DNA of 64,000 nt from Pseudomonas inefficax (GTDB lineage Bacteria; Pseudomonadota; Gammaproteobacteria; Pseudomonadales; Pseudomonadaceae): positions 1 through 64,000 of the forward strand of contig NZ_OPYN01000137.1 of NCBI RefSeq assembly GCF_900277125.1. The letters run 5' to 3'. Shown piece by piece: positions 39,553-47,958 of this stretch. Made by a program: the position numbers and the translations under genes. Each line of letters begins with the position of its first letter. Positions within the stretch are counted from its first letter, which is position 1. The notes under the pieces are model-generated. The model was not told where the DNA came from. It saw nothing but the letters and a program-made list of their open reading frames with translations, and searched no databases.

Positions 39553-40173
39553 TCAACCCCGCCCCGGGCAGGCGATGGGCAGCGCCGGTGGCATGCCGCC
39601 ACGGCTTTTCAGCACGCGCCATTGTGCCGGACGGGTGTCGACGGCAATGCGCAAGGCTGCGGGTGAAGGGTTGTGCGCCGCCTGTTGCGGACGGCAGGCG
39701 AAGGCCAGCGCCTGGCCGGTTTCGGCAGCCACCTGCAAGCGCCGCAGGGCGCGGTCATCGGCACGTTCCGGCCAGCACAGCACCGCCGCACAACTGCCGG
39801 AGCGCAGGCACTGCTCGGCGGCCCACAGGGCATCGGCAGGTTCGGCGTCCACCTGTACCAGCCAGCGCAGGTCTACCCCCGCGGCCTGCCAGGCAGGGGC
39901 GTAAGGAATGAATGGCGGTGCCACCAGCACGATTCGACTGGCTTCAGCGCTCAAGCGGGCCAGGGTTGGCCACAGCAGCTGCAATTCGCCACAGCCGGGG
40001 CTGGCCAGCAACAGTTCACTGAGGGCAGCCGCCGGCCAGCCGCCTTCCGGCAGGCATTGATCAAGGGCTGCATGGCCCGTGGGCTGCAGGCCGAGCGGCC
40101 GCGCCTGGGCCTGCCGGCCGCGCCATACCCGGCGCTGGTCGAGCAACCTGTCGAGGTCGACCACCGCGCCCAT
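39553..40173 (-). CDS. imuA: ImuA, RecA-like mutasome accessory protein
   Basis: A 206-aa protein with the ImuA/SulA-like pattern: LDQCLPEGGWPAAALSELLL and CGELQLLWPTLARLS, AESLR-type middle (WAAEQCLRSGSCAAVLCW). The P-loop is degenerate. Start overlaps the lexA2 stop (TGATG). It is required with ImuB and DnaE2 for induced mutagenesis in related bacteria. Confidence 0.94.
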   Translation of the reverse strand: MGAVVDLDRLLDQRRVWRGRQAQARPLGLQPTGHAALDQCLPEGGWPAAALSELLLASPGCGELQLLWPTLARLSAEASRIVLVAPPFIPYAPAWQAAGVDLRWLVQVDAEPADALWAAEQCLRSGSCAAVLCWPERADDRALRRLQVAAETGQALAFACRPQQAAHNPSPAALRIAVDTRPAQWRVLKSRGGMPPALPIACPGRG

Positions 40174-40781
40174 CAGTCACGCCTCAGCAAGCCGCAGAAC
40201 ACGCCTTCGATGAAGAACTCCTGTTCAGGCCGCACATCGATGGGCGCATAGGCCGGGTTGCGTGGCAACAGCCGGTAATTGCCACCTTGGCGCTGCAGGC
40301 GCTTGATGGTCACCTCGCCGTCCAGGCGCGCGACCACGATCTGGCCATCGCGGGCGTCGGCCTGCTGGAGGATGCCGACCAGGTCGCCGTCGAAAATGCC
40401 ATCGTCGATCATCGAGTCGCCACGTACCTTCAGCAGGTAGTCGGGGGTACGGCGGAACAGGCTGGGGTCGAGCAGCAACTGCTCGTGAATGTCGAGGTCC
40501 GGGCCGATGGGGGCGCCTGCCGCCACCTGGCCCAGCACCGGCACTTCGAGGATTTCCGGGCGGCGCAGCGGCTCGGCCAGGCGAATACCACGCGCCTGGT
40601 TCGGCGTGACATCGATGTAGCCGGCCTGGCACAGGGCGGTGATGTGCTTGCGCGCCACGCTGCGCGAGGCAAAACCGAAGCGCGTGGCGATATCGGCCAG
40701 GCTCGGCGGCTGGCCTTGATCGGCGATGCGCTCACGGATGAACTCGAAGATGGCGCGACGTTTTGGGGTAAGATTGTCCAT
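40173..40781 (-). CDS. lexA2: LexA2, second SOS repressor
   Basis: A 202-aa LexA-type repressor. Winged helix at the N-terminus (TPKRRAIFEFIRERIADQGQ), cleavage site Ala-Gly in VAAGAPIG, catalytic Ser in VRGDSMIDDGIFDGD and Lys in ARLDGEVTIKRL. It heads the mutasome operon, matching the P. putida LexA2 regulon. No ribosome site is seen before the ATG, and a -10-like TACAAA lies so close that the mRNA may start at the initiation codon. Confidence 0.94.
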   Translation of the reverse strand: MDNLTPKRRAIFEFIRERIADQGQPPSLADIATRFGFASRSVARKHITALCQAGYIDVTPNQARGIRLAEPLRRPEILEVPVLGQVAAGAPIGPDLDIHEQLLLDPSLFRRTPDYLLKVRGDSMIDDGIFDGDLVGILQQADARDGQIVVARLDGEVTIKRLQRQGGNYRLLPRNPAYAPIDVRPEQEFFIEGVFCGLLRRD

Positions 40782-40784
40782 GGA

Positions 40785-40796
40785 GCACATTTGTAC
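40785..40796 (-). promoter_or_regulatory. LexA2 operator (GTAC-N4-GTGC)
   Basis: On the minus strand GTACAAATGTGC exactly fits the P. putida LexA2 box. It ends three bases before the lexA2 ATG and overlaps a -10-like TACAAA, so binding would block transcription of the whole cassette. Confidence 0.85.
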
Positions 40797-40849
40797 TCTT
40801 TTCGGAGCACGCTGAACAGCCCCCTTCGTCGTCGCCTTCGCGGCTACGA

Positions 40850-42166
40850 TCAAAAGCGATAGGTTGCCTGGACTGATACTCCATGGGCGTGATTTTCATA
40901 TTCAGCCGTGTACTCAGGCTGGAGTCCGGTATTGTTTTCCTGCTTCACAGAAACCCTGGCATCCCAGAGGTAACCGTAGGCAAAATCAATGGTGAGGTCA
41001 GCGCTAGGCGAATAGGCGCCGCCCACGGTCACAGCTTGACGATCTCCGACCGGAATTCGCACGCCACGATCGGCATTTTCTACGGGTGCAGGGTCATAAG
41101 CGTAACCAGCCCTCAATAGCCACCGTGGGGTGACTTGGTTGGACACCCCTATCGCCGCCGACCATGTGTCATGCCAGTTCAACGACTCACCCACTTTCCC
41201 AAACCCGAGTAGTTGGCCGGTGGATGACACACCACTGTTGACCGCCTCAAACTTCTGAAGCCGGCTCCAACGGGTCCAGGTGGTTCCCAGATATCCGGTC
41301 CAACGGCTATTGAACTTGTGAGTGATAGAGGTATCCAGAGACTCTGGCATGGTGAGATCCACTGAGGCGTTATACTTTCCGTCCAGCGACAGTGCACTCG
41401 GCGCCCCGGACACCTCGGTATGCCCTTCGAGGTGGTAGCTGACTTTTGAATGATAAGTCACCCCCCAGCGTGTCGACGCATTGAAGTCGACAAGCAAGCC
41501 GACGTTATAGCCAATCGCGACATCATCGCCCTTGATGGTTACCAGCGTGTCCTGGCCATTGTTCATGGGGCCTGTAGCCAGATAGTTTTCAAGTTTCGCA
41601 TTGAACCGATTGAACGTCGGTCCTCCACCAATCGACAAGACGTCATTGACGCGATAGGCGATGGTCGGTTGCAGGGTCATTTCCTTGGTCGTGCTGTAGG
41701 AGCCGTGGTAACGCCCCTGAAATGAACGTTCATAATCGTTGACCAGCCCACTCGGCGCATAGAAACCCAGGCCAATCGCTAACCGCTCGTTAATGGGTGT
41801 GGATGCATAGCCGAAGGGTATGGCCGCCAGAGGTACCGAGTCGCCTTTGTTCGTCCCTGAAACACTGCTCCGGGCATGGCTGATATCGTCGCTCACTGCG
41901 AGTGAGGCGAATCCACCGGACAGTTCACTGCGCTTCAGCTTGGTCAACCCGGCAGGGTTACCGTAGAGGGTGCTTGCATCCAATGCAGAAGATGACCTGC
42001 CTGCGTACGCTGTTCCGGCACTACTGGAACTTTGCTCGTTAAGAGCAATGCCATTGGCGCTTGCAACGCCAGAGGCACCAAGTACCAGCAACGAACCGAA
42101 GAGTTTGATCGATGGCCTCAGTAGCGCATGGCCGCCGATAAAGATTGAACGGTTTTCCAGTTTCAT
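40850..42166 (-). CDS. FadL/TodX-type outer-membrane channel
   Basis: A 438-aa OmpP1/FadL-family porin. The signal peptide ends near SGVASA and the mature chain starts with the family plug motif NGIALNEQSSSSAGTAYAGR; the NPAGLTKL segment and the C-terminal strand GVSVQATYRF complete the pattern. Members pass hydrophobic compounds such as long-chain fatty acids or aromatic hydrocarbons. The DNA is less GC-rich than the flanking lexA2 operon. It lies 142 bases downstream of the acyl-CoA ligase gene on the same strand and probably serves that catabolic cassette. Confidence 0.92.
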   Translation of the reverse strand: MKLENRSIFIGGHALLRPSIKLFGSLLVLGASGVASANGIALNEQSSSSAGTAYAGRSSSALDASTLYGNPAGLTKLKRSELSGGFASLAVSDDISHARSSVSGTNKGDSVPLAAIPFGYASTPINERLAIGLGFYAPSGLVNDYERSFQGRYHGSYSTTKEMTLQPTIAYRVNDVLSIGGGPTFNRFNAKLENYLATGPMNNGQDTLVTIKGDDVAIGYNVGLLVDFNASTRWGVTYHSKVSYHLEGHTEVSGAPSALSLDGKYNASVDLTMPESLDTSITHKFNSRWTGYLGTTWTRWSRLQKFEAVNSGVSSTGQLLGFGKVGESLNWHDTWSAAIGVSNQVTPRWLLRAGYAYDPAPVENADRGVRIPVGDRQAVTVGGAYSPSADLTIDFAYGYLWDARVSVKQENNTGLQPEYTAEYENHAHGVSVQATYRF

Positions 42167-42308
42167 TTCCCACCTCTTATTATTGTTTTTGTTGCACGCA
42201 GACAAGGCTTCGCCTACCCGGACGATTTCCGCCGGGGGCAAGTGAATACATCTGCCTATAAAACCGAGCTATTTGTGCCAGCGATCGGCTGATTTTCAGG
42301 TGACGTTT

Positions 42309-44207
42309 TTAATGGGTCACCCACTCCACCTGGAAGTTGTAGCGACCAAGGAGTTGCGCCAGGATTTCCTTATGTTCACCGGCTTGAATGTGCGCGACCA
42401 GCCCACGCCGTTCGTCCTGGCGTACTTCAACGGCGATATGCCTGAGCCCCGCGTATTCCACTTCACGCCCGATCACCCTGCTGATCTCTCGCTGGTGCAA
42501 AGCCGGCTTGAAAATCTTCCCCACTGCCGTCAACGGCATTGTCTGGAGTATTTCAATACGCTTTGGTATCGCCGCCCGCTCGCTGATGTTGAGCTGGGCA
42601 AACGCTTCGAGCGTCTTCGCGTCGCAGCTGTGATCGGGCCGCAATTGTACAAACGCGACCGGAACCTCACCGGAATAGGCATCCGGGCTACCGATCGCTG
42701 CAGCCAGTGCCACGGCAGGATGCGCCTGCAAGGCTTCCTCGATCTGTTTCGGATCGATGTTATGGCCCCCGCGAATGATCAGTTCCTTCTTGCGCCCCGT
42801 CAGCCAGAAGTAGCCCTCGGCGTCCTGGCGCCCCAAGTCCCCGGTGTTGAGCCATCGTTGACCATCGATCTCGACCCACAAACCCCGGTTGTGGCCCTCC
42901 TCGAGGTAGCCGTTGAAGACATTCGGGCCTGAAAGCGAAATGACGCCAACCTCGTCTACAACGGCATCACGCAGGTAATGCCCCGCCTCATCGAGCAGGA
43001 CCGAGCGCATTTGCTGATGAGCGATCCGAATGCCGATGGAGCCGATACGGCGTTCACCATGCGGCGGGTTGACCGAGGAAATGCAGGTGCCCTCGGTGAG
43101 CCCATACCCCTCGAGGATCTTGACACCAGTGCTACGTTCAAACTCACGGAACAGTTCCGCCGGCATGGGTGCGGCACCGCACACCGCATAGCGCAGCGTG
43201 GAAAGATCGCGGCCCTTCGATTCATGTTGCAACAGGGCCGCACACACCGTTGGAACGCACGAAAAGAAGTTGATGCCGAACCGCTCCACCATCTCCCAGA
43301 ATCGTGCGATCACTCCATCGCCACGATAGCCGTCCGGTGTACCGAGGATGACATGCCCGCCCTGGGTCCAGGGCATCAGCCCGGTGACCATCTGCGCATT
43401 CACGTGAAACAGCGGAAGACCACAGAAGAACACATCGCCTTCGTTGTGCGGTTGCAAATGCGCCGCAGCCGCCCAGGCATTGAACACTTCCGAGCCATGG
43501 GTTCGCGCGGCAATCTTGGGCAGGCCGGTGGTACCCCCCGTGCAGATGTAGGAAGACAGTTCCTCCGAGCGGATTTGCCGCCCGCTTTTGAGGTGCGTGG
43601 CGGGCTGCCTGTCCATGAGCGCATGCCATTCATGGATCTCGATGTTGTCGTAACCAGCCCGCGCTTTCAGCGCCACCGCGTCAAGCGGGGCGCGCACGGG
43701 TTCGCTGAAGTAGTGGCTCATGCTGACCCATACGATCGACTTGACCGAGTGCAGGTGTTCCAGTTGCGATGCAAGCTTCGGCCACAGATCGCTCGCCGGT
43801 GCAAGGGTGATGACCACGGAAGCTTTCGCCGCGTTCAACAACCCGGCAATCTGCCTGGCCTCCAGCAGCGGATTGATCGCCATGACGATGCCTGCTGCCT
43901 CTGCACCCCAGATCGTGAAGTGGGTTTCGGGCAGGTTGGGAAGCAGAAACGCAATCACGTCACCGGGTTTGACGCCCAGGTCGTAAAAAGCATTGGCTGC
44001 ACGGGTAACGTCCGCGAAGAGCTCGGAGTAGCTCCACTGGCGGGTACGGGACAAGTCAGCCGCGTCGGGCAAGAAGCTCAGCGCCGGGGCCTGGGGCCTG
44101 CGCTCAGCGGCAAGACGCAACGCCTCATACGTGCTCGAAGCCAATCCACGTTCCGCTAACGGAACCTGTTCAAGGTCGACGACATCCTGCAGTGCCCGGA
44201 CCCGCAT
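42309..44207 (-). CDS. AMP-dependent acyl/aryl-CoA ligase
   Basis: A 632-aa ANL-superfamily enzyme: phosphate loop ICTGGTTGLPKIAARTH, adenine motif LEGYGLTEGTC, hinge LTGRKKELIIRGGHNIDPKQ and catalytic Lys in MPLTAVGKIFKP. Its ATG overlaps the stop of the FAH-family gene by one base (TGATG), so it is the fourth gene of a leftward operon. It may activate the carboxylic acid released from ring cleavage, or the starting acid; substrate unknown. A GTG one codon upstream is an alternative start. Confidence 0.9.
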   Translation of the reverse strand: MRVRALQDVVDLEQVPLAERGLASSTYEALRLAAERRPQAPALSFLPDAADLSRTRQWSYSELFADVTRAANAFYDLGVKPGDVIAFLLPNLPETHFTIWGAEAAGIVMAINPLLEARQIAGLLNAAKASVVITLAPASDLWPKLASQLEHLHSVKSIVWVSMSHYFSEPVRAPLDAVALKARAGYDNIEIHEWHALMDRQPATHLKSGRQIRSEELSSYICTGGTTGLPKIAARTHGSEVFNAWAAAAHLQPHNEGDVFFCGLPLFHVNAQMVTGLMPWTQGGHVILGTPDGYRGDGVIARFWEMVERFGINFFSCVPTVCAALLQHESKGRDLSTLRYAVCGAAPMPAELFREFERSTGVKILEGYGLTEGTCISSVNPPHGERRIGSIGIRIAHQQMRSVLLDEAGHYLRDAVVDEVGVISLSGPNVFNGYLEEGHNRGLWVEIDGQRWLNTGDLGRQDAEGYFWLTGRKKELIIRGGHNIDPKQIEEALQAHPAVALAAAIGSPDAYSGEVPVAFVQLRPDHSCDAKTLEAFAQLNISERAAIPKRIEILQTMPLTAVGKIFKPALHQREISRVIGREVEYAGLRHIAVEVRQDERRGLVAHIQAGEHKEILAQLLGRYNFQVEWVTH

Positions 44208-45337
44208 CACGCTTCCCCCACCACGCGGTTACGCTGTACGCCGAGGTCAATCACGCCATCGGCACTGCGAATACGCGCTTCGACCACATCACCGTACTTG
44301 AGGTACTGCGTGCGGCCTTCTTGCGCTTTGAGGAACAGCTTCCACTTCGTGGCTTCGGGCATCAGTGCAGCGATGCGCTGCTTGGCGGGGGATGGAATCG
44401 ACAAGGCGCATCCCGCCGGTGTGCCGGTGGCAATCAGATCACCTGGGGCCAGGTCCTGCACGCCAGACAGCTCGGTCAGTGTTTCAGCGGGGCCATACAC
44501 CAGGTTGGCAGTGCTATCGCTCTGACGCACTTCATCATTTACCGTAAGGCGCAGGTTCAGCGCCTTGAGGTAATGCATGTCATCGGGCCCCAGCAGGCAA
44601 AGGTACGGGCCGACTGGCCCGAAGGTGCGGAAACTCTTGCCTTTGTAGAACTGCATCTGCGGGATCTGGACGTCTCGCGCCGAATAGTCGTTGACGATGA
44701 CCACGCCCGCAATGAACTCGTGCAGATTGGCCTCAGTGACAGAAACCGCACCGGTGATGGCGCGCTTCATGACCAGGCCCAGTTCGATTTCATAATCCAG
44801 GAAACGCACCGATTTCGGCTTGATGAGGACGCTGTCCGCTGGCACCAGGCAACTGGTCGCTTTGGTGAAAATCATGTTGTACTTCTTCGCGTCGGGGTCC
44901 ATGCCCGACTCGATCATGTGCTGCCGGTAGTTTGCCCCTTGGCAAACGAACTGCTGATTACGGGTCAGCGGCGACAACAGCTTCACCTCATACTCGTCCA
45001 GCTCCTGGCCTTGCAGCCGTGCAAGCGCCTCGACGCGATTGTTGTTGATGAAATCGCCCGTGGTAGCGAAAGCGCCTGGCACAAGCGTGATACGGCCTTG
45101 GCGTATCACGCCCCAGTGGATAGCGTTTTCGAACTCAAAACGAACTACGTGCACGACAGACATGGAAGATACTCCTGAAGCAGCGTTTATCCCGGGCTCA
45201 GCGGCACGAGAACTTTGATGTTGTTCCGATGAAGAGCTGGCCAGGCCGTAAATCAACGTGCCGCCGGCTATGACGGCCCCGGCTTTGAGCAGGTCGCGCC
45301 TGCCGAAAGGCTCTGGTTTGCCTGACATGGCAGGCAT
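44207..45337 (-). CDS. Fumarylacetoacetate hydrolase-family enzyme with optional Tat-like leader
   Basis: The domain from residue 59 (SVVHVVRFEF) is a FAH-fold C-C hydrolase: CQGANYRQHMIESG, DYEIELGLVM (metal-binding E-x-E), VVIVNDYSARDVQ, KSFRTFGPVGPYL and GDLIATGTPAGCAL. The first ATG (45337, TAATG overlap with the upstream gene) adds a leader with a twin-arginine motif (GRRDLLKAGAVIAGG), which is odd for this cytosolic family. A second ATG at 45163 has a strong AGGAG site eight bases upstream and gives a plain 318-aa enzyme. Either or both may be used. It follows the extradiol dioxygenase gene, whose product it could hydrolyse. Confidence 0.88.
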   Translation of the reverse strand: MPAMSGKPEPFGRRDLLKAGAVIAGGTLIYGLASSSSEQHQSSRAAEPGINAASGVSSMSVVHVVRFEFENAIHWGVIRQGRITLVPGAFATTGDFINNNRVEALARLQGQELDEYEVKLLSPLTRNQQFVCQGANYRQHMIESGMDPDAKKYNMIFTKATSCLVPADSVLIKPKSVRFLDYEIELGLVMKRAITGAVSVTEANLHEFIAGVVIVNDYSARDVQIPQMQFYKGKSFRTFGPVGPYLCLLGPDDMHYLKALNLRLTVNDEVRQSDSTANLVYGPAETLTELSGVQDLAPGDLIATGTPAGCALSIPSPAKQRIAALMPEATKWKLFLKAQEGRTQYLKYGDVVEARIRSADGVIDLGVQRNRVVGEA

Positions 45338-46428
45338 TACCCAAACAGCCGCATGAGCGTGATCAGCTTGCGCAGAGTCAGGTCAGGGGTGCGCCGAAGG
45401 TTGCGCAACAGCGTGACCAGATTGGGTAGGCTGAGCCTGGGTTTGGTAAAGCTCCTGGGCATGCGCTGGCCCCATTGCGCCATCGCTTCGGGGCTCACGG
45501 GATGGATTCCGGTAGGACATGTGGCGGTGAAGATATCGCCGTCGCAGTAATGCTCGTGCTTGTCGCCCCATGGGTCCTGCCAGTAATCGAAGATCTGACT
45601 GCCGAGAATGTGCCGGCCGATCCCCCAGGAATGCTCCCAACCGCGATCTCGCATAACGCGCTGCCCCATGCCTACCGCATCGGCATCAACCACTTCATAG
45701 GCGCTGTGGCTGTAGGTCGCCATGAAGCCTTGTGCAATGGCCAGGGTATGGTGATCGGCCGGAATGTCACCGAGGTCCAGACGCATGAAGGCGACAATGG
45801 GTGAGCCATCGGGCAACACCTGGACATCGCTTGGGATAAAACCGAAATGCTGCGTGTACCAGGCGCAAGTGGCTTGGTACGCGGCCACCTCAAGCACGAT
45901 ATGGCCCAGTTTCAGCACCTCGGGGGGCGCGATGGGCGTGCGTTGCGTGGCGTTGATTCGCTGCTGTGCAGTGGCCAGGTTCCAAGACAGCGGCGCCCTG
46001 CTCGCCAATGCCTGGCTTGGCCCCTGCCCGTACACCGCCTCGACAATGAAGCCCGAAGGGTCGGTGAGGCTGACGAAATACCCTCCGCCCGGATGGGGCG
46101 CAGGTTGTACCGAGGATGCGCCAGGGATTTGCGCGAGTTTTTCCAGGTCCGCGCGCGATTGCACGGCCAGGCCAAACCCGACGAAGCGGGCCTGGTCCGC
46201 CTGGTGGATTCGGTAACAGTAGGGGCCGGGTTCAGTTGCGCGCAGGTACAGCGTATCGGCGCAGCGCTGACTGACGGTCAGGCCGAAGTCCACCAGAAAC
46301 CCGGATGCCTTGTCCAGGTCGGGCCGTTGGAAGATCAGGTGGGTCAGCGCCTTGGCCCTGACTGTGGGCTGCAGATGGCGTGACGGCTGTGGCGTGGCCA
46401 ACCGGGGTGTCTCATTGTGCTGATTCAT
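45337..46428 (-). CDS. Type I extradiol (VOC-fold) ring-cleavage dioxygenase
   Basis: A 363-aa two-domain vicinal-oxygen-chelate protein. Likely iron ligands: His in LGHIVLEVAAY, His in ADHHTLAIAQG and Glu in DPWGDKHEHY; the last stretch GRHILGSQIFDYWQDPWGDK nearly fits the extradiol dioxygenase signature. The N-terminal domain (LTHLIFQRPDLDKASGFLVD) is the non-catalytic repeat. A basic ~45-residue tail (SLPNLVTLLRNLRRTPDLTL) is unusual. It would open a catechol or trihydroxy ring made by the hydroxylase at 49 kb. Confidence 0.85.
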   Translation of the reverse strand: MNQHNETPRLATPQPSRHLQPTVRAKALTHLIFQRPDLDKASGFLVDFGLTVSQRCADTLYLRATEPGPYCYRIHQADQARFVGFGLAVQSRADLEKLAQIPGASSVQPAPHPGGGYFVSLTDPSGFIVEAVYGQGPSQALASRAPLSWNLATAQQRINATQRTPIAPPEVLKLGHIVLEVAAYQATCAWYTQHFGFIPSDVQVLPDGSPIVAFMRLDLGDIPADHHTLAIAQGFMATYSHSAYEVVDADAVGMGQRVMRDRGWEHSWGIGRHILGSQIFDYWQDPWGDKHEHYCDGDIFTATCPTGIHPVSPEAMAQWGQRMPRSFTKPRLSLPNLVTLLRNLRRTPDLTLRKLITLMRLFG

Positions 46429-46516
46429 TGTTGTTGTTTTCCAGTTTCTTGAGGCTGAGCGCTCCCGGACCCCGGAATGAACAGGGGTCGAGAATCTTCA
46501 AACAACGCGACTGCGT

Positions 46517-47131
46517 TTAGTCGAGAGGCGGCAGTACCGGCAGCTCCCGGGTTGACAGCTGCCTGGCTTCTTCCGGAGGTACACCCAATGCCCGTAGAAC
46601 CAGTTCGGCGGTGTCAGCCCCCGCTTCGCGCCAGGTCCGGTGCCCCTCGAGGACCAGGAACATGGCACCGAGCACGCTGCTCGAGATCAGGCTAAGGACG
46701 CTTAGCAGCTGATCCTGGCGAAAGCTGTAGCGGCCAGCGGCAAGGCCGTTCAGCAGGTCGGTTGTCGCCTGGCTGGTAAACATCTCGCGTAGCGAGGCGT
46801 TGTGCATGGAGAACTTGTGGATGAATGCCCCCCATTGTGCGTCCTCATGGGCACGCCGTATGAAGAAGCGGATGCCATTCGCCAGCCGCTGAGCCGGGTC
46901 GGCAAGGTCCGCGAAGCTTTTTTCCACTCGCCCATGCATTTCAGCACTCAGTTGGGCCGCCACGGCGCCGAACAGTTGCTCGGTGCTCTGCACATGGCTG
47001 TAAATGGTGCCGCGCGCAACGCCGGCCTCCTGCGCGAGATCGCTGATACTGACGTCGACCGAACCGCGTTGAGAGAATAGGCGGACGGCCGCTTGATGGA
47101 TTCGCCGCTGTACTGGATTCAGGCTGTGCAC
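46517..47131 (-). CDS. TetR-family regulator (first of two)
   Basis: A 204-aa TetR protein with the helix-turn-helix ISDLAQEAGVARGTIYSHVQ at residues ~29-48 and a C-terminal ligand domain. It starts 30 bases downstream of a palindrome pair and precedes the dioxygenase gene by 88 bases on the same strand, so it probably represses its own cassette until an aromatic inducer binds. Confidence 0.92.
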   Translation of the reverse strand: MHSLNPVQRRIHQAAVRLFSQRGSVDVSISDLAQEAGVARGTIYSHVQSTEQLFGAVAAQLSAEMHGRVEKSFADLADPAQRLANGIRFFIRRAHEDAQWGAFIHKFSMHNASLREMFTSQATTDLLNGLAAGRYSFRQDQLLSVLSLISSSVLGAMFLVLEGHRTWREAGADTAELVLRALGVPPEEARQLSTRELPVLPPLD

Positions 47132-47160
47132 AAAAAATCTCCAGACTCATCTGAATCTAG

Positions 47161-47180
47161 ATTGAACACTCGTGTTCAAT
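47161..47180. promoter_or_regulatory. Operator palindrome 1 (probable TetR site)
   Basis: ATTGAACACTCGTGTTCAAT: 9-base arms around a two-base centre, located 30 bases before the TetR gene start. Confidence 0.7.
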
Positions 47181-47199
47181 TTTCGTCAACGAATTTTTT

Positions 47200-47219
47200 A
47201 TTGAACACAGTTGTTCAAT
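47200..47219. promoter_or_regulatory. Operator palindrome 2 (probable TetR site)
   Basis: ATTGAACACAGTTGTTCAAT: 8-base arms, same half-site as palindrome 1, centred 39 bases away. Confidence 0.7.
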
Positions 47220-47285
47220 TCCAGACGACAAACCACCACCGACTGGAGGCTCCCCCAGTGCAGCAACAGTGACAAAGCAGGCTAC

Positions 47286-47936
47286 TCAGACAGGCAGGGG
47301 TTTTGCGGCAATCTTGCTGGCTTTGGCAAGCGATACGCCTAGCGCCTGAAGAACCATTTTGGTGACCCGCACATCATGCCCTTCCACCGCCCGGCCTTCG
47401 ACAACCGAGCGCATGGCGCCGGTTGTACAGGAGAGCACCAGGTCCAGGGCAACACCCTCATCCTCATAGGAAAACGTGCCCGCGCGAAGACCTTCGCGCA
47501 GATCGCCCAGCACATGCGTGGCCAGCCGTGAGCGCATGGCCTGATCGAAGTGGATGATGCGCAGCAAGGCGTTGGCCCACTGATGGTCAGCGGCGGCGCG
47601 GCAAATGAACATGCGCACACCGATGGAAAGCCGCTGCGCGCCGCAGGAGACATCGGCATTCAGGACGGAAATGGCATCGGAGAACTCGGCAGCCATGGCA
47701 ATGCCCACGGCCTCCAGGACTTCCTCTCGCGTGCGAAAGTAGTTGTAGATCGTACCGTTGGAAACCGCCGCCTCCGTGGCGACCTCCAGCAGGGCGATTT
47801 CCCCGACTTCCTTGCGCGCGACAAGCCTCAATGCCGCATCCACCAGTCCACGGCGGGTGCGCTCGCGCTTTTTATGCCCTCTCGTCAGAGGCGGTGTCGC
47901 AGTATCTGGAAGCGGAAGTGGGGGAAGCATCATCAA
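47286..47936 (-). CDS. TetR-family regulator (second of two)
   Basis: A 216-aa TetR protein. Helix-turn-helix LLEVATEAAVSNGTIYNYFR, flanked by a basic arm (GHKKRERTRRGLVDAALRLV). It follows the flavin monooxygenase gene by 22 bases on the same strand, so is probably co-transcribed. No clear ribosome site is seen at the first ATG; the proline-rich first 18 residues may be untranslated if a later start is used. It resembles the neighbouring TetR in length and C-terminal layout, suggesting an old duplication. Confidence 0.9.
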   Translation of the reverse strand: MMMLPPLPLPDTATPPLTRGHKKRERTRRGLVDAALRLVARKEVGEIALLEVATEAAVSNGTIYNYFRTREEVLEAVGIAMAAEFSDAISVLNADVSCGAQRLSIGVRMFICRAAADHQWANALLRIIHFDQAMRSRLATHVLGDLREGLRAGTFSYEDEGVALDLVLSCTTGAMRSVVEGRAVEGHDVRVTKMVLQALGVSLAKASKIAAKPLPV

Positions 47937-47958
47937 ACTCGCAGGCCGACAGGATCAT

